A DNA stretch of 64,000 nucleotides from Amphibalanus amphitrite (lineage: Eukaryota > Arthropoda > Thecostraca > Balanomorpha > Balanidae): NCBI RefSeq assembly GCF_019059575.1, contig NW_024881530.1, forward strand, positions 930,001 through 994,000, read 5' to 3'. The notes under the pieces were generated by a model. It saw only the letters and a list, made by a program, of their open reading frames with translations, had not been told where the DNA came from and ran no database searches. A program made the position numbers and the translations under genes. Within the stretch, counting starts at the first letter, position 1; every line of letters starts with the position of its first letter. Shown piece by piece: positions 13,083 through 25,762 of the stretch.

Positions 13083-13390
13083 GTTGGGTTAGGCCCTTTC
13101 GGTCGACAAGACCATTGCAGAGCCGGAAGGATGATAGGAATTAGGGGGAGACATTGGTCTGGGCAGGCACCCTAGTGAGTCGCCGGGGCTGAGCCCGTCC
13201 GAAGACAGGCCACCCAGCCCCAAGGCACTCACTGCACGGGGTGCGCTCCCTCGGGAGCAGCGGTGCCGCTCCAAGGGAGCAGCCCGCATGAGATAAAGTT
13301 GCCTGTCCAGCCCGGAAGGGGGTGGCGGTGTGGAGGAGAAGGATTTCAGTATCCTGAGGATAGAAGCATGGATAGGTGAGGTCATTCATT
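13083..13390 (-). mobile_element. Second copy of the SINE-like retroposon
   Basis: The reverse complement matches 42398-42723 over nearly its full length (shared CTATCCTCAGGATACTGAAA near one end and CTCTGCAATGGTCTTGTC near the other). CATTCATT-like sequence at both ends may be a target duplication and tail. Confidence 0.75.
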
Positions 13391-13613
13391 CTATCTCCTC
13401 AGCCCCTCCACTCCACGCGCGCACCAAACCTCACTACAGCTCGTGCGCAGAGCGCAGCCTACCAGAGGTGAACGCACATCGCTCGGTACGCACGTCATGT
13501 ACTCACTGATGGAGGGCGTCTGGGCGGGCGGTGCCTCAGGTCAGGCCAACCGACCGACAGTACAGCTCGACACAGACGCATCACTGCATTTACCGCCAAC
13601 AGTGGAAGATTAA

Positions 13614-14318
13614 AGGTAGTGTGCCACCTTTGAAAGATTTCCCATTTTATTTTTCCTAGGATAAGAAGCTTCTGTTTTTACCTAATATCGCAAAAAAAAA
13701 ATAAAAAATGGGCCTGGAATAGTGCCTTTTTCGCCTAAAAGTTTTTCGGTTTTTAGATATGTATAACAACTGTAGTGGGCTCACCTGCAAACAGGCGTCG
13801 GGCAACAATCGCGAATGCGGCGCACTTGTGACAATAAGCAAAGGTCATTATAGTGTTACGACCATACGACGTACGGGAATGAGTTATCAGCTGTCTAATC
13901 GTAGACAACACAATGTCGAGCCTTAAACTGTAAGCCCGTATTGGTATTGTTTCTTTTATTTGGCTGTCGAACATTATTTATGGTTTGAAATATGATTTTA
14001 TGTAAAATAATTTATATGAAAAAGCCGTCTTATAAGTAATGACCCCATTTCACCACACGCAAGTGGCAGAAATGACAATGATCAGCTGACGCATTTTTCT
14101 TGGCCGAAGTCAGAGCGCGCGGCCCGACGCACCACGCGTATTTGGAAATTCCGACCTCGACGAGCATCAGAAGCCACCTAACAGGCGTGTTCGAAACCGC
14201 AGGAGATGATGATGAACGGGTTTATCGAAACTTGATTGGATGAGCATATCGGTAATAGCGATTTCAGTGTGTGCATTTATTGTTCATAGTGGTGTGAAAT
14301 GTGGTTGGGGTACGACCG
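13614..14318. mobile_element. TTAA-type TIR element (AGGTAGTGTGCCA), copy A, 3' part replaced
   Basis: It starts after TTAA 13610-13613 and matches copies B and C until about 14318. There the sequence switches to the duplicated block starting GATTAGGTATAAC, so its right terminus is missing or supplied by copy C at 17407. Confidence 0.8.
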
Positions 14319-15135
14319 ATTAGGTATAACATTTTTTTTTTTTTAATCAGTATGTATATACCGGGTGGCCCAAAAAAAAACGTTCCGAACTTTGGAGTCC
14401 TATATCTCAAATTCGGGTGCGAATAACGAGCCAAAATTTTCATCAAATTTGCGTCACTTCTTTGCGCATTGGTATGCCAAATTAAAACACTGTACCATCA
14501 TTTTCAAACCAGCAATCTTATGTTGAATTAAGTAAGACATTTTTTGCTTTTTTGCCGTTGTTGAACGGTAGTAATGATTGGCTTAGACGTACCATGTTAG
14601 AAAAAAAATAGAAAAATAGAACACGTGAATGATACCAGCACGTGTGTTGTTATTTTTAATATTTTTCCCACTTATGTGCCAAATATCCAAATACTAAGCC
14701 AAAAGTGTGTTAAAGGTAGTGTGCCACCTTTGAAAGATTTCCCGTTTTATTTTTCCTAGGATAAGAAGCTTCTGTTTTTACCTAATATCGCAAAAAAAAA
14801 TCAAAAATGGGCCTGGAATAGTGCCTTTTTCGCCTAAAAGTTTATCGGTTTTTAGATATGTATAACAATTGTAGTGGGCTCACCTGCAAACAGGCGTCGG
14901 GCAACAATCGCGAATGCGGCGCACTTGTGACAATAAGCAAAGGTCATTATAGTGTTACGACCATACGACGTACGGGAATGAGTTATCAGCTGTCTAATCG
15001 TAGACAACACAATGTCGAGCCTTAAACTGTAAGCCTGTATTGGTATTGTTTCTTAAATTTGGCTGTCGAACATTAATTTGTGGTTTGAAATATGATTTTA
15101 TGTAAAATAATTGATATGAAACAGCCGTCTCTTAA

Positions 15136-15602
15136 AGGGACCCTCCCACCTTCAAAAAAGTTAATGAATTGGCACGAAAGTGATGTCGCTCGGTTCAGAA
15201 AGAGCGAAAACGAATATCTACCAAATTTCATCGAAAAATATTCACCGGTTTTCAAGATATTAGACTTTTACTTTTGTTTACTTTTTGGGATCTCCGCTGT
15301 TCCTAGCGACTTTATTTGAAAGTGCGGCATTTGTTGCGCGCAAAGCAGCATATACCACCGCGTGCTACCAAACGTTTTAGTAAAAGATTTAAAAATAGTT
15401 AGATCTCCGCTGACGTCACAAATTCTAAGGGGGCATACCAATGCACTAGCCCCTTAGAATCCGAAAACTGCAAGTTTGAAATTCCATATCTCCGAATTAA
15501 AGCATTTGTCGATGTTGTGAGTGCCCAAACCGGTATTTGCAGGCCATGGCCACCAATTTGGCTATCTCAACTCAAAACTAATGTTAAGGTGGGAGTGTCC
15601 CT
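15136..15602. mobile_element. TTAA-flanked MITE (AGGGAC.CTCCCACCTT), first-locus copy
   Basis: TTAA at 15132-15135 and 15603-15606 with 17-bp inverted ends differing at one base. Confidence 0.85.
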
Positions 15603-15615
15603 TTAAGTTATGACC

Positions 15616-16103
15616 ATGGATGAAAGAACCTGGATAGGAAACTCCTATTCCTTCAACATTACGGGCAGCGTTCCGGGCGATCGACCTGCCACCTAGCGTT
15701 CGGTAAGTATCGGGACTGGAAACTCCCGCCGTTAAGCATTACGGCCTATGGTGGACGCGGGGCGGCATGTTTTGAAACGGGTATTAGACCGCAATGCGGA
15801 TTTATTTTTAGGTTTAGAAGCTACTTACGACAGACAAAATTGATCAGGCTATCGAATGAGACCAAAACTATTATTGTTCGTTCCGCACCAAAGTCGTACA
15901 CGAGGGCCGAATACAGGCGACCTTGAAAAAGAGGGCCATTTATTTCTAGTGTTTTTCTCTTCCGCGGCGCCGGTGAACGCTTACGCGGCGCCAGTGAATG
16001 CGCGGTAGACGCGGCTCCCGCTGCCGCCGCGCGTGCCCTCGGGCACTTACCGAAGGGAACGCAATCAGCTGTTAGTTTCCAATCCAGGTTCTCCTTCATC
16101 CAT
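15616..16103. mobile_element. 488-bp MITE with 9-bp target duplication GTTATGACC, first-locus copy
   Basis: GTTATGACC at 15607-15615 and 16104-16112; inverted ends ATGGATGAA/TTCATCCAT. The interior holds a GC-rich stretch at about 15960-16045. Confidence 0.8.
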
Positions 16104-16547
16104 GTTATGACCTCATTACACCACACGCAAGTGGCAGAAATGACAATGATCAGCTGACGCATTTTTCTTGGCCGAAGTCAGAGCGCGCGGCCCGACCCAC
16201 CACGCGTATTTGGAAATTCCGACCTCGACGAGCATCAGAAGCCACCTAACAGGCGTGTTCGAAACCGCAGGAGATGATGATGAACGGGTTTATCGAAACT
16301 TGATTGGATGAGCCTATCGGTAATAGCGATTTTAGTGTGTGCATTTATTGTTCATAGTGGTGTGAAATGTGGTTGGGGTACGACCGACAACCCGTCGGGG
16401 CGAATTTCGCACTGGGGTACTCAAAATTTGAAGAATTTAAGACGTTTCCATAAGTTTTGAAGGTATGGATAAGTTCTAAAAATCCGGTTCTCCTTATCCG
16501 GGTCATTAACTCCATATGGTCCAAGAAAGCTGGCACACTACCTTTAA

Positions 16548-17407
16548 AGGTAGTGTGCCACCTTTGAAAGATTTCCCATTTTATTTTTCCTCGGATAAGA
16601 AGCTTCTGTTTTTACCTAATATCGCAAAAAAAATCAAAAATGGGCCTGGAATAGTGCCTTTTTCGCCTAAAAGTTTTTCGGTTTTTAGATATGTATAACA
16701 ACTGTAGTGGGCTCACCTGCAAACAGGCGTCGGGCAACAATCGCGAATGCGGCGCACTTGTGACAATAAGCAAAGGTCATTATAGTGTTACGACCATACG
16801 ACGTACGGGAATGAGTTATCAGCTGTCTAATCGTAGACAACACAATGTCGAGCCTTAAACTGTAAGCCCGTATTGGTATTGTTTCTTTTATTTGGCTGTC
16901 GAACATTATTTATGGTTTGAAATATGATTTTATGTAAAATAATTGATATGAAAAAGCCGTCTTATAAGTTATGACCCCATTTCACCACACGCAAGTGGCA
17001 GAAATGACAATGATCAGCTGACGCATTTTTCTTGTCCGAAGTCAGAGCGCGCGGCCCGACGCACCACGCGTATTTGGAAATTCCGACCTCGACGAGCATC
17101 AGAAGCCACCTAACAGGCGTGTTCGAAACCGCAGGAGATGATGATGAACGGGTTTATCGAAACTTGATTGGATGAGCATATCGGTAATAGCGATTTCAGT
17201 GTGTGCATTTATTGTTCATAGTGGTGTGAAATGTGGTTGGGGTACGACCGACAACCCGTCGGGGCGAATTTCGCACTGGGGTACTCAAAATTTGAAGAAT
17301 TTAAGACGTTTCCATGAGTTTTGAAGGTATGGATAAGTTCTAAAAATCCGGTTCTCCTTATCTGGGCCATTAACTCCATACGGTCCAAGAAAGCTGGCAC
17401 ACTACCT
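16548..17407. mobile_element. TTAA-type TIR element (AGGTAGTGTGCCA), copy C, complete
   Basis: It is 860 bp, shares TTAA 16544-16547 with copy B, and has its right TTAA at 17408-17411. Confidence 0.85.
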
Positions 17408-17621
17408 TTAACATAAAATATCAGCCACCGAGAACAATTAGCGATTGGCCACATCAGATTCGGGGCGATTTCTGCGCCGGTAAATGTGACAGTCGAGCAG
17501 GATGTAGGGAGCTTTGTGTTGTGATTTATTGGCAAGTGGCTTCTTTTGTGGGCTGAGGGGAAAGTGGGTTAGTTGAAAATGACAAAAATATATGAATATG
17601 TGAATGTTTAGTGGTGAGGAC

Positions 17622-17998
17622 TAGTGTTGTCAGTTTCAGAAAATATATGTCCAATGTCCGTCCAATTTCCAATGCTTACGTTGATTGTTCGTCCAAAAAT
17701 GTCCAAGCCAGCCATTTGTCCAAAGATGTCCGAAACCTACGCAATAGTTTACACTCAACACTGTTATTTAATTTGTTTTAAATGCACTATTACCAGCTTT
17801 AATGTGTTAATCATCTCAAAAGCTGAGCTTTCTATTCGCCAATCAGTGTTCAACACGATTGCTTTATAAAAATGCTGAGGTGTAGCAAGTGATTGTCCAA
17901 AGTTGTCCAACGCCTGCCGTCATTGTCCAACCGAATTCCGAATTGGACATTGGACAAAATCGGAATTCCAAAGATTCAAGTTCCGATTGACACCACTA
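17622..17998. mobile_element. hAT-type MITE
   Basis: It is 377 bp with termini TAGTGTTGTCA (left) and TAGTGGTGTCA (complement of right), flanked by a perfect 8-bp duplication GTGAGGAC at 17614-17621 and 17999-18006. Subterminal TTGTCCAA/TTGGACAA motifs recur in both orientations. An 8-bp duplication and a TAGTG start fit hAT. Confidence 0.85.
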
Positions 17999-18006
17999 GT
18001 GAGGAC

Positions 18007-20860
18007 ATGAATGTTGCATATCGCATTTTCTGTGTGCAACTTCAGTGGTGCCTTATCGATGTGAAGTTACAACGTGTAATGCAACATTTTAGCATCCATA
18101 ATGGTATTGTTATGAAGCGTTAGGAAGCCCACGTCATTTCATTACAAAAATATCATATTTCAGAGATGTTAGGCTTCAAATTTAAATCTCGTTCCATGCT
18201 TGATGAGCTGGCGTCGTTTTTAGGAAACAAGTAGATCTACGAATAAGGTCTATACACTACAGGTCAGTCGTAGCTCTTCTGGGTAGCGAACAATTAATCA
18301 ATGAATACGTGTAGGTAATTTCACCTTACTTCTTTTCCACTATCTGTCATTAGTTAGGGAAGATATGAGTACCTACCAATAATCGTATAAATAAAGCTAC
18401 ATAGATAGCCAGTCTTAACGAAATATTATGTTTGCCTCTAAGTTTTTAAGAAGTCATTAATTAGCAGCGAATAAACGATCTGGTAAACACGAGCTCTGCA
18501 CCGATATAGGAAACTTCCTTGCCCTTGCTTATGCTAGTGCTGAGGGTTCTGCTGACACGGTACGTGCGATGTGCTCGACGATTACGACTGCCCTTATCAT
18601 GTTTCATGTGCGTGCACTTGCCTTAACGAAACCTGGACTGCTTTGGTTACTTTACTTCATTTGTTATCTTGTGATGGCTTATGAAACGTGATATATTTTG
18701 ACTATCTCACTATAAACATAATACGATTTTGAGTGTCCACTGGAGGCCTTTCCGAAGTATTCGACAGACACGACACGTAGAAAAATGCACTAACAGCAGT
18801 ACGCCGATGAAGTTACGGGACTTACCCTGTTTTGACTCCAGGCTTGAAGAATGCTCTAGCGGTTATACATTCAAGAGTTGCACCCTGTTCAGTAAACCAC
18901 CACAGTTCGGTCGTGCCAGTCCTGGCGGTGTTTTCCACACTGTGTGAGGTCACTCTTGAGATCCACAGCTCCGTCCACTCCTGTCCACGATCCCAGTCTT
19001 CTGCTGTCCGAGTCGCTACCCCTCGTCACCCTCGGAGCACCGGCCGCGCACCCTCCCGTCTATCCGTCGCGCGCCACACTGCCGCCGGCCGGCCCACGGC
19101 GACACTCCACTCCACGGAGAGTGCGCGCGCGCCGCTCTACCGACCGCAGCGCCGCCGCTGCCGGTGCGGCGCTGTAGTCGGCGCGGCTGACCGACCGTCC
19201 CCCGGTGGGTCGCGGCGCGCTGGGGACCCCCTGTGGCCCGCCGGCCGCCGTCCACCCCCCGCCGGTCACCCCCTGCCGGGCAGCTGCCGCCCGAGCCGCG
19301 CAGAAATGACATGAATGTTTTCCGAGGTGTTTTTGCCTGATGGCGATGTGACAGCTGGGGATGGCTGGCGGCTACCTGCCTCGCGCCGGATGCCGAGCAG
19401 GCCCAGCGGCCTCTTCAGAGGTGAGATGGCGGGATGAAGCCTCAGGGTGAGGTGAGGTGAGGTGAGAGCCGAGGGACAGGCAATATGCGTCATCTTACAG
19501 GTCAAAGCCGAGGTGAAGTGGAGGTCAACGCGCATACCCGGCATACCTGAGTGACTGTAATAAAGCCATTCAAACCACTGCAAGTGCAATATTGTCGGAT
19601 TAGACTTCGGCGTACAATAACAGTCGTTTGGGCGGCTCGACGCGTCACCTGTTACAACTCACACAAACGACCGCTGACCGAACTCAAGTAGCTGCCATAC
19701 GCGCAGCAGAGCTCCGTAACGTCTTCGCTGCAGCGTCAGAGGAATGTGGCGAATGGTAGAGCTCCCTGCAGAGTGTAACACAATGACAGCGCTGGAGCGA
19801 CACACGACACACACGACAGACGCTTCAAAAACGTCACCTATGCCACACAAGACTGGCTGGACGAGGGAATCGTTCCGTGAATCGTGGCGAGCGGCTGGTG
19901 GACGTGGTAGTGCAAGACGTGAGCCATTCACCCGACGTCCCAATTCATACCTATACCAGAAATCGCGTCGTTTGGGTGGTGCCTCGTCTCCGGTCCTGTC
20001 TGGGGATTCATTCATCGAGCAGATCATCCGCGCCAGCTGCAGAGCCAACGCCGGAGTGTTCTCCTTGTTTGGAGCCCCATCAACACCACTACCAGTCTCA
20101 CTGGCTGCAACGGCATCCATCGCGCGGGTTTCATCCCGTCTCCCGTAATCCTCAATCAGGCTTTCCACAACCGTACTGGAGGCGAGCCGGCCGCCGTCTT
20201 ACGCGTGACGTCAATGGACCGTCGTGACGTCATTAGAGCAGAGGTCAGAGCAGGACTCGAGGACAGGGGTTATACCAGAGCTCCGAGCCGGGGAGCGTAG
20301 TGTGGGGCCTGAAAAATGGCCCGTCGCAGTCATAAGACGATGGGCCATATATTTAGACTTTACAGCTACTGGGCCTGGCTCGTCTGTTGCTAACTTAGTT
20401 TCAGAGAGAAAAAAAAAAAAGACGGCTAGAGTAAAATGGCATCGCACGCGTTTGAACGCTTCCTTACAACAAGGACTATCCATGAGCATCGCGAATGAAT
20501 TTGATGAGCAAGTAGGCTCAAACAAGAGCCTGTAAATCTGTTTTAAGCGAAATTTGTATATGGACGCTGCAGTTGCCGAGAAATGTCATTCTTCTGTATT
20601 CCGATTCTGGGCTGGAACACTATTATGGCCACCTCTGCTATGTCTCTGCCACCATCATCAGTGTCGATTAGATGCCCCGTTCGGACCAACCTTTCTCGGG
20701 CGACTGTAACGCTGCTTAGATGCCTAGTTCCAAATGGAGACTGCATTTCCGAGATGGTGCAGTTGGACATCTCCATTTGGAGACTGCAACGCTGAGTCTG
20801 AATCTACCACAGCCCTGGGTGATTTCTTAGCGGGGTTGAGGTTGTAGCGGTGCATAGTTT
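18007..20860. other. No supported gene; GC-rich block at 18960-19310
   Basis: The 18960-19310 block is CpG-rich with frames open on both strands. AGGTG pentamers repeat at about 19445-19470. The 509-bp minus-strand frame at 19659-20168 has no family resemblance. A hairpin CCAAATGGAGA/TCTCCATTTGG lies at 20729-20781. Confidence 0.4.
20208..20231. promoter_or_regulatory. Paired TGACGTCA sites
   Basis: Two TGACGTCA sites 16 bp apart in a GC-rich segment; no adjacent gene was recognised. Confidence 0.3.
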
Positions 20861-21639
20861 CCAGTACCGTAAACCGGGGTGAGTTGATATGGATTTTGAG
20901 GTTATTCTAGATTTCTTTAAAAGCCACATTCATTTACGGAATTCTTTTTGTGCCAGTTTCATGGCACATGCCTTGGGGAGGCAATCAGCAAAAATGAATA
21001 AAAAATGTATATATTAAGCCCCTTTTTTAAAACGTCAAAGTTCATATCAACTCACCACCCCCCAGGGGGTGAGTTGATATGATTTTGGATTGTTCAAAAT
21101 TTCTCGGCTAAAGAAGCTCAGAGGTGAGTTGATAAAATGCCAGTGTTTAAAAAAGGATGACAGAACACATCCTGAAAGAAACCATTAGAAAAATGATTGT
21201 AGTTTAGCAGCAGACCTCACATTCATGAAAACGCAATCATGTCCAACACAGCGCTATCAAAATGGCTTGATTTTAGCAGCATCATTTTTTCGCTTTATGA
21301 TACTTAGTTTTATTTAGAACATTCTGAAGTTGGCTAGTCACGTGTCCTCAAGCCAACGGTATCAAAACTGGCAATATATTTTGGAATTACAAGTGTATTT
21401 TCTTGTAATTAAAACACATTGTCAGTTGCGGGTCAAGGTTGATATGCCTCTGACAAATAATGGATTGAAATGAAAGAATACATATACTTCTGAGCTTTGT
21501 GGAGCTTTGAGCTTTGTGGTCAACAAAATATTTATGAAGTGAAGTGAAGCGAATCTAATTCGGACTGTATTCTATCAGGTGAAATAAGCGGCATAAAACA
21601 GAATTCGGCATCAAAAGCCAAAATTAACCCTTGCACTTA

Positions 21640-22065
21640 TAGGCGGGCGAACGGACCACCTCGGCTTTTCGCACATAACTCGTGCAAAAAGCGGCCGATC
21701 GCGACGAAACTTTCAGTGCCTCTCGGTTTATCAATTTTACACATATTCTAAAGATTTCATGACCCTGACTCAAAGGGTTTTTGACTTGTGACCTGATTCT
21801 CGAGACCATGCTTGGCCGGAATCGCGATTTGGCGTAGTCGGCTCACATTATCCGCGCATTTCCAGTCTTTTTGTGATTGTAACGTCCAAACATGTAGATG
21901 ATGTTGGTCCCATGCAGTATTGTGAGTGTCAACTGTCAAGGTCACCTGAGGGTCAGGTCAGGTCATTGACCTTTGGTGACGTCGGCTCACTTTTGGAGTT
22001 TTACATGTTTCTAGGATAGTTTTTCGGGCCGATGTCGAGTTTAACATGCATTTGATCATTTACGA
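21640..22065 (+). repeat. Dispersed repeat R, copy 1
   Basis: Shares with 38885-39300 blocks such as CGATCGCGACGAAACTTTCA, TTTCATGACCCTGAC, TTCTCGAGACCATG and GAGTTTTACATGTTTCTAGG in the same order. It is rich in TGACCT/AGGTCA words and lies inside the 6.4-kb element. Confidence 0.8.
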
Positions 22066-23490
22066 AGTAGTTTTAGTGCCTTCGTAACATGTTACGACAC
22101 CGTCAGTGGTAGTTGACACTTGACACTCCCTATGGATAGCCGGCAGGACACCTACTGGTTGACCTGACCTGACCTGACCTGGCTTAAATGTACGAAGACA
22201 CATGTGATCAAAACAAACATGACATTCGTGATCAGCAACAGCCAAAAAATAATAACCTCGCTTTACGAACTTCAAATAACCCCTTATTTTTCCCGACTTC
22301 TGGGTAATTGACCTGGCCTGGAAGGTTAACCAATGACCTAGGACCTTAAAGTTGGTTATCATCGGCTTCCTCGCGTCTCGGACAACATGCTCGTTTTTTC
22401 CTCGAAGCTCTAGCTCCACCAGGGGCCAAACGACGATGGGATTCCAACGGACCCCCCCCCCCCCCCCTATACGTTAAACGCTGGCAAAACACGAATACGG
22501 GCGAGGGCTAAAACACCAGTCAATTTCTTTATATTGTTTGTTCCATTTCATTTTGTCACTCATTCTCGGTTGGCAACTGCCAAGCAGGAAAACTAATCAG
22601 TTTCACGAGATCAGAATTCTCGCGCTGTTGGCCATACAGAAACGACAGTTCTGTCATTTTCGAAACCACGAATGATTAGGTATAACATTTTTTTTTTAAA
22701 TCAGTATGTATATACCGGGTGGCCCAAAAAAAAACGTTCCGAACTTTGGAGTCCTATATCTCAAATTCGGGTGCGAATAACGAGCCAAAATTTTCATCAA
22801 ATTTGCGTCACTTCTTTGCGCATTGGTATGCCAAATTAAAACACTGTACCATCATTTTCAAACCAGCAATCTTATGTTGAATTAAGTAAGACATTTTTTG
22901 CTTTTTTGCCGTTGTTGAACGGTAGTAATGATTGGCTTAGACGTACCATGTTAGAAAAAAAATAGAAAAATAGAACACGTGAATGATACCAGCACGTGTG
23001 TTGTTATTTTTAATATTTTTCCCACTTATGTGCCAAATATCCAAATACTAAGCCAAAAGTGTGTTAAAGGTAGTGTGCCACCTTTGAAAGATTTCCCGTT
23101 TTATTTTTCCTAGGATAAGAAGCTTCTGTTTTTACCTAATATCGCAAAAAAAAAATCAAAAATGGGCCTGGAATAGTGCCTTTTTCGCCTAAAAGTTTAT
23201 CGGTTTTTAGATATGTATAACAATTGTAGTGGGCTCACCTGCAAACAGGCGTCGGGCAACAATCGCGAATGCGGCGCACTTGTGACAATAAGCAAAGGTC
23301 ATTATAGTGTTACGACCATACGACGTACGGGAATGAGTTATCAGCTGTCTAATCGTAGACAACACAATGTCGAGCCTTAAACTGTAAGCCTGTATTGGTA
23401 TTGTTTCTTAAATTTGGCTGTCGAACATTAATTTGTGGTTTGAAATATGATTTTATGTAAAATAATTGATATGAAACAGCCGTCTCTTAA

Positions 23491-23957
23491 AGGGACCCTC
23501 CCACCTTCAAAAAAGTTAATGAATTGGCACGAAAGTGATGTCGCTCGGTTCAGAAAGAGCGAAAACGAATATCTACCAAATTTCATCGAAAAATATTCAC
23601 CGGTTTTCAAGATATTAGACTTTTACTTTTGTTTACTTTTTGGGATCTCCGCTGTTCCTAGCGACTTTATTTGAAAGTGCGGCATTTGTTGCGCGCAAAG
23701 CAGCATATACCACCGCGTGCTACCAAACGTTTTAGTAAAAGATTTAAAAATAGTTAGATCTCCGCTGACGTCACAAATTCTAAGGGGGCATACCAATGCA
23801 CTAGCCCCTTAGAATCCGAAAACTGCAAGTTTGAAATTCCATATCTCCGAATTAAAGCATTTGTCGATGTTGTGAGTGCCCAAACCGGTATTTGCAGGCC
23901 ATGGCCACCAATTTGGCTATCTCAACTCAAAACTAATGTTAAGGTGGGAGTGTCCCT
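23491..23957. mobile_element. TTAA-flanked MITE with termini AGGGAC.CTCCCACCTT (copy in the second locus)
   Basis: The 467-bp insertion has TTAA at 23487-23490 and 23958-23961. The left terminus is AGGGACCCTCCCACCTT and the right complement AGGGACACTCCCACCTT. A TGACGTCA lies inside. piggyBac or Kolobok would fit the TTAA target. Confidence 0.85.
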
Positions 23958-23970
23958 TTAAGTTATGACC

Positions 23971-24458
23971 ATGGATGAAAGAACCTGGATAGGAAACTCC
24001 TATTCCTTCAACATTACGGGCAGCGTTCCGGGCGATCGACCTGCCACCTAGCGTTCGGTAAGTATCGGGACTGGAAACTCCCGCCGTTAAGCATTACGGC
24101 CTATGGTGGACGCGGGGCGGCATGTTTTGAAACGGGTATTAGACCGCAATGCGGATTTATTTTTAGGTTTAGAAGCTACTTACGACAGACAAAATTGATC
24201 AGGCTATCGAATGAGACCAAAACTATTATTGTTCGTTCCGCACCAAAGTCGTACACGAGGGCCGAATACAGGCGACCTTGAAAAAGAGGGCCATTTATTT
24301 CTAGTGTTTTTCTCTTCCGCGGCGCCGGTGAACGCTTACGCGGCGCCAGTGAATGCGCGGTAGACGCGGCTCCCGCTGCCGCCGCGCGTGCCCTCGGGCA
24401 CTTACCGAAGGGAACGCAATCAGCTGTTAGTTTCCAATCCAGGTTCTCCTTCATCCAT
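23971..24458. mobile_element. 488-bp MITE with 9-bp target duplication GTTATGACC (copy in the second locus)
   Basis: Termini ATGGATGAA and TTCATCCAT are bounded by GTTATGACC at 23962-23970 and 24459-24467. The uninterrupted sister element has a single GTTATGACC. A 9-bp duplication suggests a Mutator-like or Merlin-like origin. Confidence 0.8.
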
Positions 24459-24902
24459 GTTATGACCTCATTACACCACACGCAAGTGGCAGAAATGACA
24501 ATGATCAGCTGACGCATTTTTCTTGGCCGAAGTCAGAGCGCGCGGCCCGACCCACCACGCGTATTTGGAAATTCCGACCTCGACGAGCATCAGAAGCCAC
24601 CTAACAGGCGTGTTCGAAACCGCAGGAGATGATGATGAACGGGTTTATCGAAACTTGATTGGATGAGCCTATCGGTAATAGCGATTTTAGTGTGTGCATT
24701 TATTGTTCATAGTGGTGTGAAATGTGGTTGGGGTACGACCGACAACCCGTCGGGGCGAATTTCGCACTGGGGTACTCAAAATTTGAAGAATTTAAGACGT
24801 TTCCATAAGTTTTGAAGGTATGGATAAGTTCTAAAAATCCGGTTCTCCTTATCCGGGTCATTAACTCCATATGGTCCAAGAAAGCTGGCACACTACCTTT
24901 AA

Positions 24903-25762
24903 AGGTAGTGTGCCACCTTTGAAAGATTTCCCATTTTATTTTTCCTCGGATAAGAAGCTTCTGTTTTTACCTAATATCGCAAAAAAAATCAAAAATGGGC
25001 CTGGAATAGTGCCTTTTTCGCCTAAAAGTTTTTCGGTTTTTAGATATGTATAACAACTGTAGTGGGCTCACCTGCAAACAGGCGTCGGGCAACAATCGCG
25101 AATGCGGCGCACTTGTGACAATAAGCAAAGGTCATTATAGTGTTACGACCATACGACGTACGGGAATGAGTTATCAGCTGTCTAATCGTAGACAACACAA
25201 TGTCGAGCCTTAAACTGTAAGCCCGTATTGGTATTGTTTCTTTTATTTGGCTGTCGAACATTATTTATGGTTTGAAATATGATTTTATGTAAAATAATTG
25301 ATATGAAAAAGCCGTCTTATAAGTTATGACCCCATTTCACCACACGCAAGTGGCAGAAATGACAATGATCAGCTGACGCATTTTTCTTGTCCGAAGTCAG
25401 AGCGCGCGGCCCGACGCACCACGCGTATTTGGAAATTCCGACCTCGACGAGCATCAGAAGCCACCTAACAGGCGTGTTCGAAACCGCAGGAGATGATGAT
25501 GAACGGGTTTATCGAAACTTGATTGGATGAGCATATCGGTAATAGCGATTTCAGTGTGTGCATTTATTGTTCATAGTGGTGTGAAATGTGGTTGGGGTAC
25601 GACCGACAACCCGTCGGGGCGAATTTCGCACTGGGGTACTCAAAATTTGAAGAATTTAAGACGTTTCCATGAGTTTTGAAGGTATGGATAAGTTCTAAAA
25701 ATCCGGTTCTCCTTATCTGGGCCATTAACTCCATACGGTCCAAGAAAGCTGGCACACTACCT
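24903..25762. mobile_element. TTAA-type TIR element (AGGTAGTGTGCCA), copy C', uninterrupted
   Basis: This 860-bp complete copy abuts copy B' and shares a single TTAA with it (24899-24902). Its right TTAA is 25763-25766. Confidence 0.85.

Larger units (their letters stand above)
14714..16543. mobile_element. TTAA-type TIR element (AGGTAGTGTGCCA), copy B
   Basis: TTAA at 14710-14713 and 16544-16547; the same interruptions as copy B' (15136-15602 and 15616-16103). Confidence 0.85.
14318..17411. repeat. Segmental duplication, first copy (pairs with 22674-25766)
   Basis: About 3.1 kb matches 22674-25766 at an offset of 8,354-8,356 bp. The differences I saw are homopolymer lengths (T-run near 14330, A-run near 14797). 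It holds the left end of the CCGGGTGG element (from 14361) and elements B and C with their insertions. It ends exactly at the TTAA of copy C. Confidence 0.9.
23068..24898. mobile_element. TTAA-type TIR element (AGGTAGTGTGCCA), copy B', with two further insertions
   Basis: Termini AGGTAGTGTGCCA are flanked by TTAA (23064-23067 and 24899-24902). The core is about 860 bp, non-coding, with a repeated minus-strand ORF of 73 codons in related copies that I consider incidental. It is interrupted by elements at 23491-23957 and 23971-24458. Confidence 0.85.

Noticed and set aside
16685-16906. 73-codon minus-strand frame repeated in every AGGTAGTGTGCCA element
   Set aside because: Conserved only because the elements are near-identical; no transposase motifs, and it is interrupted or shifted in the diverged copy A region.
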